From NCBI GenBank assembly GCA_031288515.1, contig JAITRG010000077.1, positions 1 through 32,489 on the forward strand: a stretch of 32,489 bases of DNA, written 5' to 3'. Below the pieces are notes generated by a model. The model was not told where the DNA came from, searched no databases, and saw nothing but the letters and a program-made list of their open reading frames with translations. Both the position numbers and the translations under genes were made by a program. Positions 7,926 through 16,462 of the stretch are shown here, in pieces. The DNA comes from Tannerellaceae bacterium. Lineage in GTDB: Bacteria; Bacteroidota; Bacteroidia; Bacteroidales; Tannerellaceae. Position 1 is the first letter of the stretch. Each line of letters begins with the position of its first letter.

Positions 7926-8753
7926 ATGATTCAGTTAACAGATGTAAGTTTCGGATACCGTAAGCAAAAGCAAGCGCTTCACAGCATTAGCTTGGATATC
8001 AAACCGGGTATCATTTATGGTTTGCTTGGGAAGAATGGGGAGGGGAAAACAACGCTCCTTAATATTATGTGCGGGCTTTTGTTCCCGGATAGCGGTACTT
8101 GCCGCGTTTTTGACGAGGCGCCGGAAAAGCGGAAAGTTGTATTTCTTCAGAAGATTTTCATTTTACCCGAAGAGATTAACCTGCCTGATGTAACGGTTTC
8201 GGATTATATTAAGATGTATGCTCCTTTTTATCCTTCTTTCAGTAATGAGAGGTTACAGGCGTGTATTGAGTTGTTCGGGTTGGATATGGGCGACGTTACC
8301 TCGCGGTTGTCGCTGGGACAGAAAAAGAAAGTTGCCATCACGCTGGCTTTAGCCGCTAATACGCCGGTTCTCTTTATGGACGAGCCTACAAACGGGTTGG
8401 ATATCCCGTCGAAAAGTATTTTTCGCAAACTGCTTGGTTCATTTGTCCGCGAAGACCAGTCTATCATTATCTCGACTCACCAGGTGCGCGACCTGGAAAG
8501 CCTGATAGACTCGGTCGTCATACTCGACAACAAAGAAATCGTATTTAACAAATCGCTTGACGAAATAAGCGGCAAATTGAACTTCCGTACACTCGAAGCA
8601 GACGAAGAGGCGCTCTATTCCGAATTGTCGCCTCTCGGGAAAACAGGCGTGGTACGCAACGATTCGGGCGAAAAGAGCCATGTTTCGCTGGAATTGCTGT
8701 TTAATGCCATGATTTCTTCCAAAAAGACAATCAAACAAATTTTTAACGCATAA
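7926..8753 (+). CDS. ABC transporter ATP-binding protein
   Basis: A 275-aa ABC ATPase that would energise the integral membrane protein encoded next. Walker A LLGKNGEGKTTLLN is at about residues 34-46, the signature LSLGQKKKVAITLALA near 129, Walker B VLFMDEPTNGLD near 148 and the H-loop IISTHQ near 181. It resembles the CcmA/YtrB-type ATPases that sit beside small GntR regulators in Firmicutes and Bacteroidota. The substrate is unknown; such operons often respond to cell-envelope stress or antibiotics. It is the first gene behind a clear promoter and 11 nt separate it from the permease gene. Confidence 0.93.
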   Translation: MIQLTDVSFGYRKQKQALHSISLDIKPGIIYGLLGKNGEGKTTLLNIMCGLLFPDSGTCRVFDEAPEKRKVVFLQKIFILPEEINLPDVTVSDYIKMYAPFYPSFSNERLQACIELFGLDMGDVTSRLSLGQKKKVAITLALAANTPVLFMDEPTNGLDIPSKSIFRKLLGSFVREDQSIIISTHQVRDLESLIDSVVILDNKEIVFNKSLDEISGKLNFRTLEADEEALYSELSPLGKTGVVRNDSGEKSHVSLELLFNAMISSKKTIKQIFNA

Positions 8754-8764
8754 TCTTTATTACA

Positions 8765-9481
8765 ATGGATACTTATTTTAATTTGAAGCGAATCGGCTAT
8801 CTTTTGCGGGCCGACTGGATAGAGCATAAAAAAAGCCTGTTGTTTTGTTTGGGCGGGGTTTCGTTCGTATGGATCGCCAGCCTGTACTTCATATGGTCCG
8901 GCCGTACGGAAGCAAACTTCCAAAAAGCCTTTTTCTTTATCGGCGAACTGGTTACTTTTATCTATTATTGCCGCTTTATCAGCAAAAAAATCCACCAGCC
9001 GAAAGGTTTATATTATACGCTTCCGGCCAGCAACCAGGAAAAGTATTTCACGCTGTTGTTTGAAGGTTTATTATTCTTCCTGGCATTTGCGGGGATTTTC
9101 CGGTTGGGATTATTCCTGTTCAAGCTCTTTTCTCCCGGTTTCAGCGTGGTTAGCCTGTCCGGGTTATACGATGGATACGATGGTATCAGCCATGCCCCTA
9201 TCGCTATTTTACTCTGCCTGTCATCTATTATATTCCTGTCTCATATCACATTCCGTAAGTTTGCCTCTTTAATCGGCTTTACGGGTATAGCGCTTTATAT
9301 ACTGTTGTTTGCCGGCGTATCGTGGAAGGTTGTTTCTACGCTTACCAACGATACCGGCGTTACATTTGTTAACGAAGCGATTTGTTTTATGAGGCAGTTG
9401 TTTACGCCTGTTTTACTGATTGTTACAATCGTTGTTTTGTATATAGGGTATCTCAAACTTAAAGAAAAAGAACAGCGATGA
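8765..9481 (+). CDS. ABC transporter membrane protein, about six helices
   Basis: A 238-aa hydrophobic protein. Predicted membrane segments by eye lie near residues 25-45 (SLLFCLGGVSFVWIASLYFIW), 55-70, 100-120 (LLFFLAFAGIFRLGLFLF), 143-160, 168-188 (LIGFTGIALYILLFAGVSW) and 212-232 (FTPVLLIVTIVVLYIGYL). No enzyme motifs are seen. Its place between the ATPase and the GntR gene marks it as the permease half of the transporter. It overlaps the GntR start by 4 bp (ATGA). No specific family name is recognised and the substrate is unknown. Confidence 0.85.
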   Translation: MDTYFNLKRIGYLLRADWIEHKKSLLFCLGGVSFVWIASLYFIWSGRTEANFQKAFFFIGELVTFIYYCRFISKKIHQPKGLYYTLPASNQEKYFTLLFEGLLFFLAFAGIFRLGLFLFKLFSPGFSVVSLSGLYDGYDGISHAPIAILLCLSSIIFLSHITFRKFASLIGFTGIALYILLFAGVSWKVVSTLTNDTGVTFVNEAICFMRQLFTPVLLIVTIVVLYIGYLKLKEKEQR

Positions 9482-9861
9482 ATTACAATACAAGCCTGCC
9501 TATCTTTATACAGATAGCCGACCGGATAGCCGACCGTGTTTTAAGCAACGAATACCTTCCTGATACGCGTATTCCTTCCGTCAGGGAGCTGGCCGTAGAA
9601 ATGGAAGTAAACCCCAACACCGTTATGCGTTCTTTTGAATGGTTGCAGAGCCATGAGATTATCTACAACAAACGGGGTATCGGCTACTTCATTTCTACCG
9701 ACGCAAGGGAGAAAATCAGGGAAATGCGCCATCAGACCTTTACAGGCGAGGTTCTTCCTTCGGTCTTTAAAGAGATGATCCTGCTCGATATCAGCCTGGA
9801 CGAACTGTCTGAAGCGTACAACAATTATTTGTCGACTAATTTATCAACTAATAAACTATAA
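9478..9861 (+). CDS. GntR-family (YtrA-like) transcriptional regulator
   Basis: A 127-aa protein with an N-terminal winged helix-turn-helix: LPIFIQIADRIADRVLSNEYLPDTRIPSVRELAVEMEVNPNTVMRSFEWLQSHEIIYNKRGIGYFIS spans about residues 6-72. Only about 50 residues follow, too short for the FadR or HutC effector domains, so it belongs to the YtrA subgroup. That subgroup normally represses its own ABC transporter operon. It is translationally coupled to the permease gene. The repeats over the transcription start at 7887-7914 are its likely operator. Confidence 0.92.
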   Translation: MNYNTSLPIFIQIADRIADRVLSNEYLPDTRIPSVRELAVEMEVNPNTVMRSFEWLQSHEIIYNKRGIGYFISTDAREKIREMRHQTFTGEVLPSVFKEMILLDISLDELSEAYNNYLSTNLSTNKL

Positions 9862-9863
9862 CG

Positions 9864-9956
9864 ATGAAACGAAGTAATATCCTGTTTATAGCGCTGCTCG
9901 TTACCCTTTTTGTTTTACCTTTTATTATACTGGGGGTATTTTATATAGCCGGGTAG
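9864..9956 (+). CDS. 30-aa membrane peptide at the end of the GntR/ABC operon
   Basis: Too short for the ORF track. ATG at 9864 lies 2 nt after the GntR stop, and the frame runs to TAG at 9954-9956. The product, MKRSNILFIALLVTLFVLPFI followed by ILGVFYIAG, has a positively charged N-terminus and a single strongly hydrophobic helix filling the rest. Its position, coupling and composition suggest a real small transmembrane protein, perhaps a transporter accessory subunit. That role is inference. The alternative is a fortuitous short frame. Confidence 0.6.
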   Translation: MKRSNILFIALLVTLFVLPFIILGVFYIAG

Positions 9957-9967
9957 TAAATACCCGG

Positions 9968-12319
9968 TTATTCCGTTTTTATACTGTCTACCGGATTGGC
10001 ATTGGCTACCTGCCAGCTCTGGAAGGTAACGGTGGCGGTTGTTATCATCGTTACCAGCAGGAATGAGAGGGCGAATACCCACCAGTACAGCGGCGTTTTA
10101 TAGGCAAAGCTCCGGAGCCAACTGTCTATTGTATACCAGGCTACCGGGGCGGCTACTATAAAACAGACCATAAGTATTTTGATATAGCGCGCGTTAAACA
10201 TGGCCAGTATCTCCGGCGTGGTAGAGCCCATCACCTTGCGTATACCCACTTCCTTGCGCTTGTATTCGCTCTCGAATACGACCAGGCCGAAGACCCCGAC
10301 GATTGATATCAGTATAGCAATCAGGCTAAACCAGGCGATCAGCAAAGTCATCTTGTTTTCTTTATCATACACGGCTTGCAGTATCGTATCATAGGGGCGC
10401 ACGTTGAAGGCGTAATGTGGGGAAAATCCCTGGAGCGCCGTCTTGATAAACCCGATGGCGTCGTATAGATTCGATCCGGCTTTAATGCGTATATAGGCAT
10501 AGTCCAGCTCTTTGAATTGATAGTTGCCGTACAGCGTAAAAGCCATCGGCTCGATTTCTTTCCGTAAGGAAGTGATATTGATATCCGGGATAAATCCGAT
10601 TATCTGCCCCTCGCCTAACTTATCTCCTGCTGAAAAGCCAAATTCTTTGCGCGCCTTTTCATTGAATATGTATAAGGCCGGCATCTTTTCGGCCGATTTA
10701 TCCGTCGGGAGGAAACCGCGGCCTTCCGTCAGGCTGATACCTACCGTTTCCAGGTAATTCTCATCTACGCCGGCCATCTGGAATATGATGTTTTCCCCTT
10801 TCCAGTTCCTGGAAAACTTACCGTAGTAATCCGTCCCTGATAATAAATCACAGGCAAAAGCCACGCTCTCAATGGCTGAAGAACGAAGTAATTCATCCTT
10901 GAAAGCGCCTCCATTCTTACGAATATCGTCATTAACGTCTACTACAACCAGATGATCTTTATTATATCCCAGGGAGGCTTTTTGCATATACCGTACTTGC
11001 AGGTACATAAAGAGGGCCGTTATGATGAGGATAAAAGACGCTACAAACTGTATGCCTACAAGCGAGTTGCGCAGTTGCTTTCCCTTGGGCGACAGGCCGA
11101 AGCTGCCTTTCAGCGCCAGAGCCGGGGCAAACGAGGTGGCATAAAAGGCAGGATAAATACCGGCAAACAGCCCCACAAGCAAGGCTACGCCGCCTACGCA
11201 CAGCAGCAGGGGCAGATGATTGGGTAAATATATATCTACATCCAAGAGGGAGGTTAAGGAGGTGAGCGACAGCAGGTGCGTCAGCCCAAGCGACAGCAGC
11301 CAGGCTATCAGGCAGACAAGGACAGCTTCTATCGCCAGCGAACCTCTTAGCTTCCGTTCCGTTGCCCCCAGCACCTTTTGCGTATTGATGCTTTTGACGC
11401 GAAGCGGCGTAAGGGCGATGCTGTAATTGGTGAAATTGATCGTAGCGATCAGCAAAACAACGACTGCTATGCCAATCAGTATCCAAAGAGTAGTCATACT
11501 CGTTTTGGGAACGGTATCAAATTCCGAACCCATATCGTAATGGAGCCGGCTTACCGGGGTTAAGGAAAAGCTGAAGATTCCGTTTTTTACTACTTCATCT
11601 TCTACGGATTCGACATAGGTTTCTATCAGATTCTCAGCCGCCTCAGGCGTATCCAATTTTATATAGGCGACAAAGTTGAGGGTTCCGTATCCTGCATATC
11701 TGTCTCTTTCCGGGCTTATTTCCTTATAGATAACGTTGTTTACCGACGTATTGTCAGGGAAATCCCTGTATACGCCTCCTATCGTCCAGGCAAAACCATC
11801 TCCCGTCATCCGCTTCTGTATGGCCGGTTCATTGCCGAACATTTTATGCGCCATACTTTCCGGGATTAAGACCGTGTTCGGTTCTTTGATAGCATCTGCC
11901 TGGCCTTCCGTCATTTCAAAAGAGAACAGGTGCACAAAACCGGCGGATACATCCAGGGCGTCTTCCATAAACCATACATCCCCGCCATTTCTTTCCACAG
12001 AGAAAAAGGCGCTTCCGGTATTGGCGTCTGCAAAATAAGGGTCGATAATGGCGCTTTCTACCACGGAAGGAGATTTGCTTGCCAAATCTTCCGGCATAAT
12101 ACGGGAACTTATAGCATATCGATGCCCATCGAGAGAGGTCTCAATCCTGAATATGCGGTCGACGTCTTTAATAGATTTATTGAAGCCCAGGTCGTATGTA
12201 ACCTGCATCATAATCACGATAAAAGCGGTGAAGGCAACCGAAAGCCCTAAAACGTTCAACACAGACGCCATCTTAAACCGCCGGAACACACTTAGAAAAT
12301 TACGTAGCATTGTTTTCAT
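9968..12319 (-). CDS. FtsX/MacB-type ABC transporter permease (duplicated FtsX core)
   Basis: A 783-aa membrane protein. An N-terminal helix (residues about 20-43) is followed by a large periplasmic MacB-PCD-like domain, three FtsX helices (near 283, 330 and 375), a second helix plus periplasmic domain starting at LRNSLVGIQFVASFILIITALFMYL (near 420), and three C-terminal FtsX helices beginning LLIAWFSLIAILISIVGVFGLVVF with the conserved RKEVGIRKVMGST. The family works with a MacB/LolD-type ATPase, here the gene at 12497-13177, to move or extrude substrates across the envelope; the substrate is unknown. It has its own sigma-54 promoter and activator palindrome upstream, so it can be transcribed separately from the ATPase. 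It converges with the GntR/ABC operon, 11 nt from the small peptide gene. Confidence 0.93.
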   Translation of the reverse strand: MKTMLRNFLSVFRRFKMASVLNVLGLSVAFTAFIVIMMQVTYDLGFNKSIKDVDRIFRIETSLDGHRYAISSRIMPEDLASKSPSVVESAIIDPYFADANTGSAFFSVERNGGDVWFMEDALDVSAGFVHLFSFEMTEGQADAIKEPNTVLIPESMAHKMFGNEPAIQKRMTGDGFAWTIGGVYRDFPDNTSVNNVIYKEISPERDRYAGYGTLNFVAYIKLDTPEAAENLIETYVESVEDEVVKNGIFSFSLTPVSRLHYDMGSEFDTVPKTSMTTLWILIGIAVVVLLIATINFTNYSIALTPLRVKSINTQKVLGATERKLRGSLAIEAVLVCLIAWLLSLGLTHLLSLTSLTSLLDVDIYLPNHLPLLLCVGGVALLVGLFAGIYPAFYATSFAPALALKGSFGLSPKGKQLRNSLVGIQFVASFILIITALFMYLQVRYMQKASLGYNKDHLVVVDVNDDIRKNGGAFKDELLRSSAIESVAFACDLLSGTDYYGKFSRNWKGENIIFQMAGVDENYLETVGISLTEGRGFLPTDKSAEKMPALYIFNEKARKEFGFSAGDKLGEGQIIGFIPDINITSLRKEIEPMAFTLYGNYQFKELDYAYIRIKAGSNLYDAIGFIKTALQGFSPHYAFNVRPYDTILQAVYDKENKMTLLIAWFSLIAILISIVGVFGLVVFESEYKRKEVGIRKVMGSTTPEILAMFNARYIKILMVCFIVAAPVAWYTIDSWLRSFAYKTPLYWWVFALSFLLVTMITTATVTFQSWQVANANPVDSIKTE

Positions 12320-12354
12320 ATCATTTCAATTATTTTACTTGTTTCAATTACCGG

Positions 12355-12370
12355 TGCAAATCCCATGCCA
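12355..12370 (-). promoter_or_regulatory. Sigma-54 promoter (TGGCATG-N4-TTGCA) of the 783-aa permease gene
   Basis: On the minus strand TGGCATGGGATTTGCA matches the sigma-54 consensus TGGCACG-N4-TTGC at both the -24 GG and the -12 GC. It lies about 36 nt before the permease ATG. Paired activator-type sites lie 57-94 bp further upstream. Confidence 0.85.
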
Positions 12371-12422
12371 AAACATATAACCATATAACTAACAGCAAGA
12401 TATAACGCATGAAGAATAAAAA

Positions 12423-12468
12423 GGAGTGTCCAATAATTAGACAGCGCTGTCTAATTATTGGACACTCC
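12423..12468. promoter_or_regulatory. 46-bp perfect palindrome made of two 17-bp activator-type sites
   Basis: The palindrome is centred between 12445 and 12446 and every base pairs. It is built from TGTCCAATAATTAGACA at 12427-12443 and its inverse at 12448-12464, offset by 21 bp. Each 17-mer is a TGTC-N-AAT-N-ATT-N-GACA dyad. The position upstream of a sigma-54 promoter fits an upstream activating site for a bacterial enhancer-binding protein. As a hairpin in RNA it could also act as a terminator for the ATPase gene, although no U-run follows leftward beyond CTCCTTTTT at its edge. Confidence 0.8.
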
Positions 12469-12496
12469 CGGAGAAGTAAGGCCGTTTCAGGGCGCC

Positions 12497-13177
12497 TTAA
12501 ATAAATTCGCTCACGGATGATACGATGATACCGTCGAAGAGGTTGATTACCCGGTGGGCAAACGAGGCGTCGTGCTTGGAGTGCGTTACCATGATGATGG
12601 TGGTTCCTTCTTTGTTGAGCTCGGTAAGCAGTTCCATCACTTCGAGGCCGTTCTTACTGTCGAGGTTACCGGTAGGTTCGTCGGCAAGGATCAGTTTGGG
12701 ATTGGAAACTACGGCGCGGGCGATGGCTACGCGTTGCTGCTGCCCTCCGGACAGTTGCTGCGGGAAGTGTCCGGCGCGGTGGCTGATGTTCATCCGTTTC
12801 AGAATATCCGTAACCATCTGTTTGCGGTCGGACGATTTAATTTTCAGGTAAGTCAGCGGGAGTTCTACATTCTCGAATACGTTTAACTCATCAATCAGGT
12901 TAAAGCTCTGGAATACGAACCCGATATTCCCTTTACGCACCTGCGTACGTTCTTTTTCTTTCAGATGCCCTACTTCCTTTCCTTCCAGGTAATAATCTCC
13001 TTCCGTAGGATTATCCAGCAGGCCGAGGATGTTCAGCAAGGTAGACTTGCCACAGCCGGAAGGGCCCATGATGGCGGCAAACTCGCCGTCTTTTACTTCC
13101 AGCGACACTTTATCGAGGGCAATAGTTTCTACTTCTTCCGTGCGAAACGACTTACTTAAATTTTCAATTTTAATCAT
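12497..13177 (-). CDS. MacB/LolD-type ABC transporter ATP-binding protein
   Basis: A 226-aa ATPase. Walker A IMGPSGCGKSTLLNILGLLD is near residue 37, the Q-loop NIGFVFQSFNLI near 85, the signature LSGGQQQRVAIARAVV near 141, Walker B LILADEPTGNLDSKNG near 161 and the H-loop IIMVTHSKHDASFAHRVI near 195. This is the standard partner of FtsX/MacB permeases. It lies 50 nt downstream of the 775-aa permease gene in the same direction and is followed by the second permease gene after a control region, so one ATPase may serve both permeases. The substrate is unknown. Confidence 0.95.
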   Translation of the reverse strand: MIKIENLSKSFRTEEVETIALDKVSLEVKDGEFAAIMGPSGCGKSTLLNILGLLDNPTEGDYYLEGKEVGHLKEKERTQVRKGNIGFVFQSFNLIDELNVFENVELPLTYLKIKSSDRKQMVTDILKRMNISHRAGHFPQQLSGGQQQRVAIARAVVSNPKLILADEPTGNLDSKNGLEVMELLTELNKEGTTIIMVTHSKHDASFAHRVINLFDGIIVSSVSEFI

Positions 13178-13227
13178 GTCTGTTTATTGTTTAATTAATT
13201 AATGAATATGCTCAGGTTGCTTTTCTG

Positions 13228-15555
13228 TTATTCTGCTTTTATGTTCTTTACCGGGTTCTCGTTGGCGGCATGGTAGCTTTGGAAAAATACCGTCGCAAAG
13301 GCTACGAGCAGGCAGAACAGGCCGGCCGCTATAAATATCCAGGGATACAGCGGGATGCGGTAGCTGTAGGCCGTTATCCACCGGGTCATGATATACCAGA
13401 TAACCGGCGTGGCAATGACAAAGGCAATACCCACATACGTCATAAACGTAGAGACAATCTTTACAAGTATTTCCGTATTAGACGAACCGAATACCTTACG
13501 CACGGCCACTTCGCGCGCGCGTTGCTGGATAAAGTAGGTAGACATTGCCAACAGCCCCAGGAACGAGATTACAATCGCTATAATGGCAAAGATTACCACC
13601 AGGTCGGCCATGCGGCGCTGTTCGGCGTACGATTCTTCTATCTGCCGGTCGGTATACTGGCCGGAAAATTCAAGCTGCGAGATACGCTCGAAAACTTCTT
13701 TTACCTGGTCGCGGGCCGCGAAGGGGTCGCCCTGCGTTTCTATCAGTACGTTCCAGGGGTAGAAATCGGCTTCTTTGGCCACCCTGACGATAACCGGCTT
13801 CTTTTCATACGTAATATTGTTTAGCTGGAAGTCGCGTATGACGCCGGCAATGCGTTCCGGGTCTCCGTTTGTCCAAAGCCTGGCTTCGGTAACGTCTGCC
13901 GGCAGGCCGGTTTCTTTCAGGGCCTGTTCGTTCAGGAAAGACTGCGAGCCTTCCGCCGTACTGCTCCGGTAAAGCGTTTCAAATCCCAGCATATTGAAAA
14001 ACGTAGAGTCGCCCGTTAGAATCTGGAAAGATATGTTCTTCCCTTCATATATGGTAGTGTAGTTGTTCCCCCGGTTGAAAGGCACGCCTTGCGAACAGGC
14101 TACCCGCCTGACGGAGGCCAGCTGGCGCGTTTCGTTTACGAAGGTATTGATCTTTTCGCGGCTTTCGAACTGATGGGTCGGCACGTACAGCATATTGGCG
14201 GTATTATACCCGAGCGGGGCTTTTATCAGATGATTTATTTGCAGTATCATGGTGATAGACGCCGCCAGCAGCATAATGGTAATCACATTCTGGAAGGTAA
14301 TGAATACTTTGCTGAACACCATCTTCGTCTTCGCCCGGAAGCCTCCCCTTACGATATCTATCGGTTTGGCGTTTGAAATGATAACGGCCGGAAGCAGGCC
14401 GGAGATAACGCCCACCAGCGCCACTATCCCTGCGACCGCCATCGTATGCACCGGGGTAAAGAAGCCTCTCAGGTCAATAGTCGTTTTGAGCAGATCATTG
14501 GCAAGCGGCAGGGCGGCGAATGCCAGCAGCAAACCAACCAGGAACGAAATGGAACAAAGCGTTACCGACTCCAGCATCAGGCGGGCGAACAGCTCTCCGC
14601 GCGACGACCCCAGCAGGCGGCGGGTAGCCATCTCCTTCGCCCGCGAACCGGTTTGCGCCACCGTAAGGTTGATATAATTAATAACGGCAAAAATCAGGAT
14701 CAGGATACCGGTGAACATAAATACGATAACGAACGTCCAGTCGCTCTGCCGCAAGCTATGGGCCTGAATCTTGGAGAAATAAATATCCCTCAGCGGCGTA
14801 AACCTTACCTTCTGCCAGAGACCCCGTGTGTATATCCAGAATATCTCTTTCAGGTAGGCGGCAATTTCTTCCGTTCTCGCTTGTATATCGCTTCCCGGAA
14901 CCGTTTGGAAGAACACCTGCAAATCGGCGGCATTATTCCCGCTTTCCGAATCGAGGCTCGGGTTAAAGAAGCGGACGTTGTTTATATTAATAATAATGTC
15001 GGCGTAAGGGATCGTCGAGTTTTTTATGTCTTTTATAATCCCGTTTACCATCACATTGATCGAATCGTTTACCCGGATGAATTGCCCCATCGGGTCGCGG
15101 TCGCTGAAGGCCTTCCGGGCAAACGTTTCGGAAACCACCGCATAACCCCGGGTTGCCAACGCCGTCGCCGGGTCTCCCTGCGCCAGGGGGAAGGTGAACA
15201 TGGAGAAAAAGGTAGTATCCGCCAGCGCTATATCCGCCTTATACTTCTTATCGCCCAAAAAGACGCCTGCTCCCGTGATGACAGCCAGCGGGCATATCTT
15301 ATCTATCTCGGGGTATTTTTCGGCAATGCGTTCGCCTATGCGCCAGGCAAAGCCCATCCCGCCATCATGGCCAATCGCATAGATACGGTCGGCATTCTTC
15401 TGGAAGCGGTCGGTAGACAATCCCTGGCTTGCATACACCAGGATCAGGATGACAAACATCAGCGATACCGACAGACCGAATACATTGATAGCCGTAAAGG
15501 CTTTATTCTTTCTCAAAAATTGAAAAAAAGATTTAAAGTTCAGTAGATTATTCAT
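13228..15555 (-). CDS. FtsX/MacB-type ABC transporter permease (second paralogue)
   Basis: A 775-aa protein with the same plan as the 783-aa permease: an N-terminal helix (KAFTAINVFGLSVSLMFVILILVYA), a periplasmic domain, three FtsX helices from about residue 275 (WTFVIVFMFTGILILIFAVINYI), a second half starting near 415 (VFITFQNVITIMLLAASITMIL), and C-terminal helices with the conserved VVIFAIIAIVISFLGLLAMSTYFIQQRAREVAVRKVFGSSN. Both C-termini end in a similar NPV..IK.E motif. It is the promoter-proximal gene of the operon with the ATPase at 12497-13177, under a sigma-54 promoter at 15594-15608. The substrate is unknown. Such exporters in Bacteroidota are often linked to envelope stress regulators. 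Confidence 0.93.
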   Translation of the reverse strand: MNNLLNFKSFFQFLRKNKAFTAINVFGLSVSLMFVILILVYASQGLSTDRFQKNADRIYAIGHDGGMGFAWRIGERIAEKYPEIDKICPLAVITGAGVFLGDKKYKADIALADTTFFSMFTFPLAQGDPATALATRGYAVVSETFARKAFSDRDPMGQFIRVNDSINVMVNGIIKDIKNSTIPYADIIININNVRFFNPSLDSESGNNAADLQVFFQTVPGSDIQARTEEIAAYLKEIFWIYTRGLWQKVRFTPLRDIYFSKIQAHSLRQSDWTFVIVFMFTGILILIFAVINYINLTVAQTGSRAKEMATRRLLGSSRGELFARLMLESVTLCSISFLVGLLLAFAALPLANDLLKTTIDLRGFFTPVHTMAVAGIVALVGVISGLLPAVIISNAKPIDIVRGGFRAKTKMVFSKVFITFQNVITIMLLAASITMILQINHLIKAPLGYNTANMLYVPTHQFESREKINTFVNETRQLASVRRVACSQGVPFNRGNNYTTIYEGKNISFQILTGDSTFFNMLGFETLYRSSTAEGSQSFLNEQALKETGLPADVTEARLWTNGDPERIAGVIRDFQLNNITYEKKPVIVRVAKEADFYPWNVLIETQGDPFAARDQVKEVFERISQLEFSGQYTDRQIEESYAEQRRMADLVVIFAIIAIVISFLGLLAMSTYFIQQRAREVAVRKVFGSSNTEILVKIVSTFMTYVGIAFVIATPVIWYIMTRWITAYSYRIPLYPWIFIAAGLFCLLVAFATVFFQSYHAANENPVKNIKAE

Positions 15556-15593
15556 CGGTTTTTCTTTTTACGTTATGTTTCTCTTATACTGGA

Positions 15594-15608
15594 GCAAATG
15601 ACGTGCCA
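15594..15608 (-). promoter_or_regulatory. Sigma-54 promoter (TGGCACG-N4-TTGC) of the permease/ATPase operon
   Basis: TGGCACGTCATTTGC on the minus strand is an exact match to the sigma-54 consensus. It lies about 38 nt before the ATG at 15555. Two activator-type sites lie 53-93 bp further upstream, the same geometry as at the second promoter. Confidence 0.9.
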
Positions 15609-15660
15609 AAAATACATCTTTCTGTTATTTAATCAATTATAAACACAGACATTCTACGGT

Positions 15661-15701
15661 AGTGTCCAATAATTAGACAGTAGTGTAAAAAAATTAGACA
15701 C
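15661..15701. promoter_or_regulatory. Pair of activator-type sites upstream of the sigma-54 promoter
   Basis: AGTGTCCAATAATTAGACAG at 15661-15680 is a 20-bp exact copy of one arm of the palindrome at 12423-12468. A weaker copy, AGTGTAAAAAAATTAGACAC, follows at 15682-15701, offset by 21 bp. The shared sequence, spacing and distance to a sigma-54 promoter mark both loci as targets of one enhancer-binding protein, not encoded in this window. Confidence 0.8.
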
Positions 15702-15754
15702 ATCCCCCCTGCCCTGACTCCCTGATGGAAGCCGGGGGGCGACAGGCGGCGGGC

Positions 15755-16408
15755 TTATCCTATCACCTTGGTTATGGGGTCAGACCAGGGGCCTTCCTGC
15801 AGGCGGGGGTTCATCCAGGCGGCGGTAAGGACGATGCGCCGGCCTTCGTCCTTCATGTTGAAGTAGAGCGTGAGCCGCAAGCGGGTAGACAATTCAAGAC
15901 GCCATTCCACTTCTTCTTCAAACTTCCAGTGGAGCTTGAAGCCATGATAGGGCTTGAGCTGTACGCCCTGCGTGGGCTGTCCGTGCTCGCTGCGGGCGAC
16001 GTATACCACGAGTTCGTCTTTCCGGTACGCGGTACTTACAAGGGGAGCTTCCGTGGGCACAGGCAGCGGCCGCCGTCCGGGGCGCACGCGGGGGCGGAGG
16101 CTCATGAGGGCTAGGGCGGCGTCGGGCACGGTTTCCTGGCCTTCAAGGTAGTTGATAAAGATCGAAAGGAAGCCCTTCAGATCGGCGAAGGCCCTCTTTT
16201 TTCCCACCGACGTAACATGGTTGCGCGTAGCGCGGTCGCTATTGGCCTGGTAAGCCTTGCTTGCGTCGGCTATCAGAGCGTAGAGGCTTGCCAGGCGCGC
16301 CCCGTCGAGGCCCCAGCTTGCCGAGTGTTCTTTACACTGCTCATAAATAGTGTTTACAAATGCCAGGAATTGCCCGTCCGGCAGCGCATGATAACGTACT
16401 TGCCCCAT
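15755..16408 (-). CDS. Unrecognised 217-aa protein (gene A) beside a 21-bp repeat array
   Basis: The track starts at 16465, but ATG 16408 (MGQVRYHALP) gives 217 aa, exactly the length of the paralogue at 31459-32112, and a TATCTTTG box overlaps the longer start. The first 100 residues are helical (FLAFVNTIYEQ, RATRNHVTSVGKKRAFADLKGFLSIFINYLEG). After a proline-rich linker (RPGRRPLPVPTEAPL) the last 100 residues look beta-rich, with VQLKPYHGFKLHWKFEEE and NPRLQEGPWS. The K-P...W...W.NPR.GPWS pattern recalls fibronectin-III-like ends of small Bacteroidota hypothetical proteins. No signal peptide, membrane helix or catalytic motif is visible. It aligns without gaps to gene B at roughly half identity. 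A long 21-bp tandem array begins about 100 nt upstream. The function is unknown. Confidence 0.8.
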   Translation of the reverse strand: MGQVRYHALPDGQFLAFVNTIYEQCKEHSASWGLDGARLASLYALIADASKAYQANSDRATRNHVTSVGKKRAFADLKGFLSIFINYLEGQETVPDAALALMSLRPRVRPGRRPLPVPTEAPLVSTAYRKDELVVYVARSEHGQPTQGVQLKPYHGFKLHWKFEEEVEWRLELSTRLRLTLYFNMKDEGRRIVLTAAWMNPRLQEGPWSDPITKVIG

Positions 16409-16462
16409 AGCGTGTTTTTTTAAAGATAAAACAAAATGAACGTTCTTACAAAGAAGCCATAG

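Noticed and set aside
12423-12468. Insertion-sequence end or recombination site
   Set aside because: The same half-site upstream of a second sigma-54 promoter, with the same 21-bp offset, explains the sequence better as activator sites. No transposase is nearby.
14446-15546. 366-aa plus-strand ORF opposite the 775-aa permease
   Set aside because: Shadow of the FtsX gene. The translation is rich in Arg and Gln without domain features.
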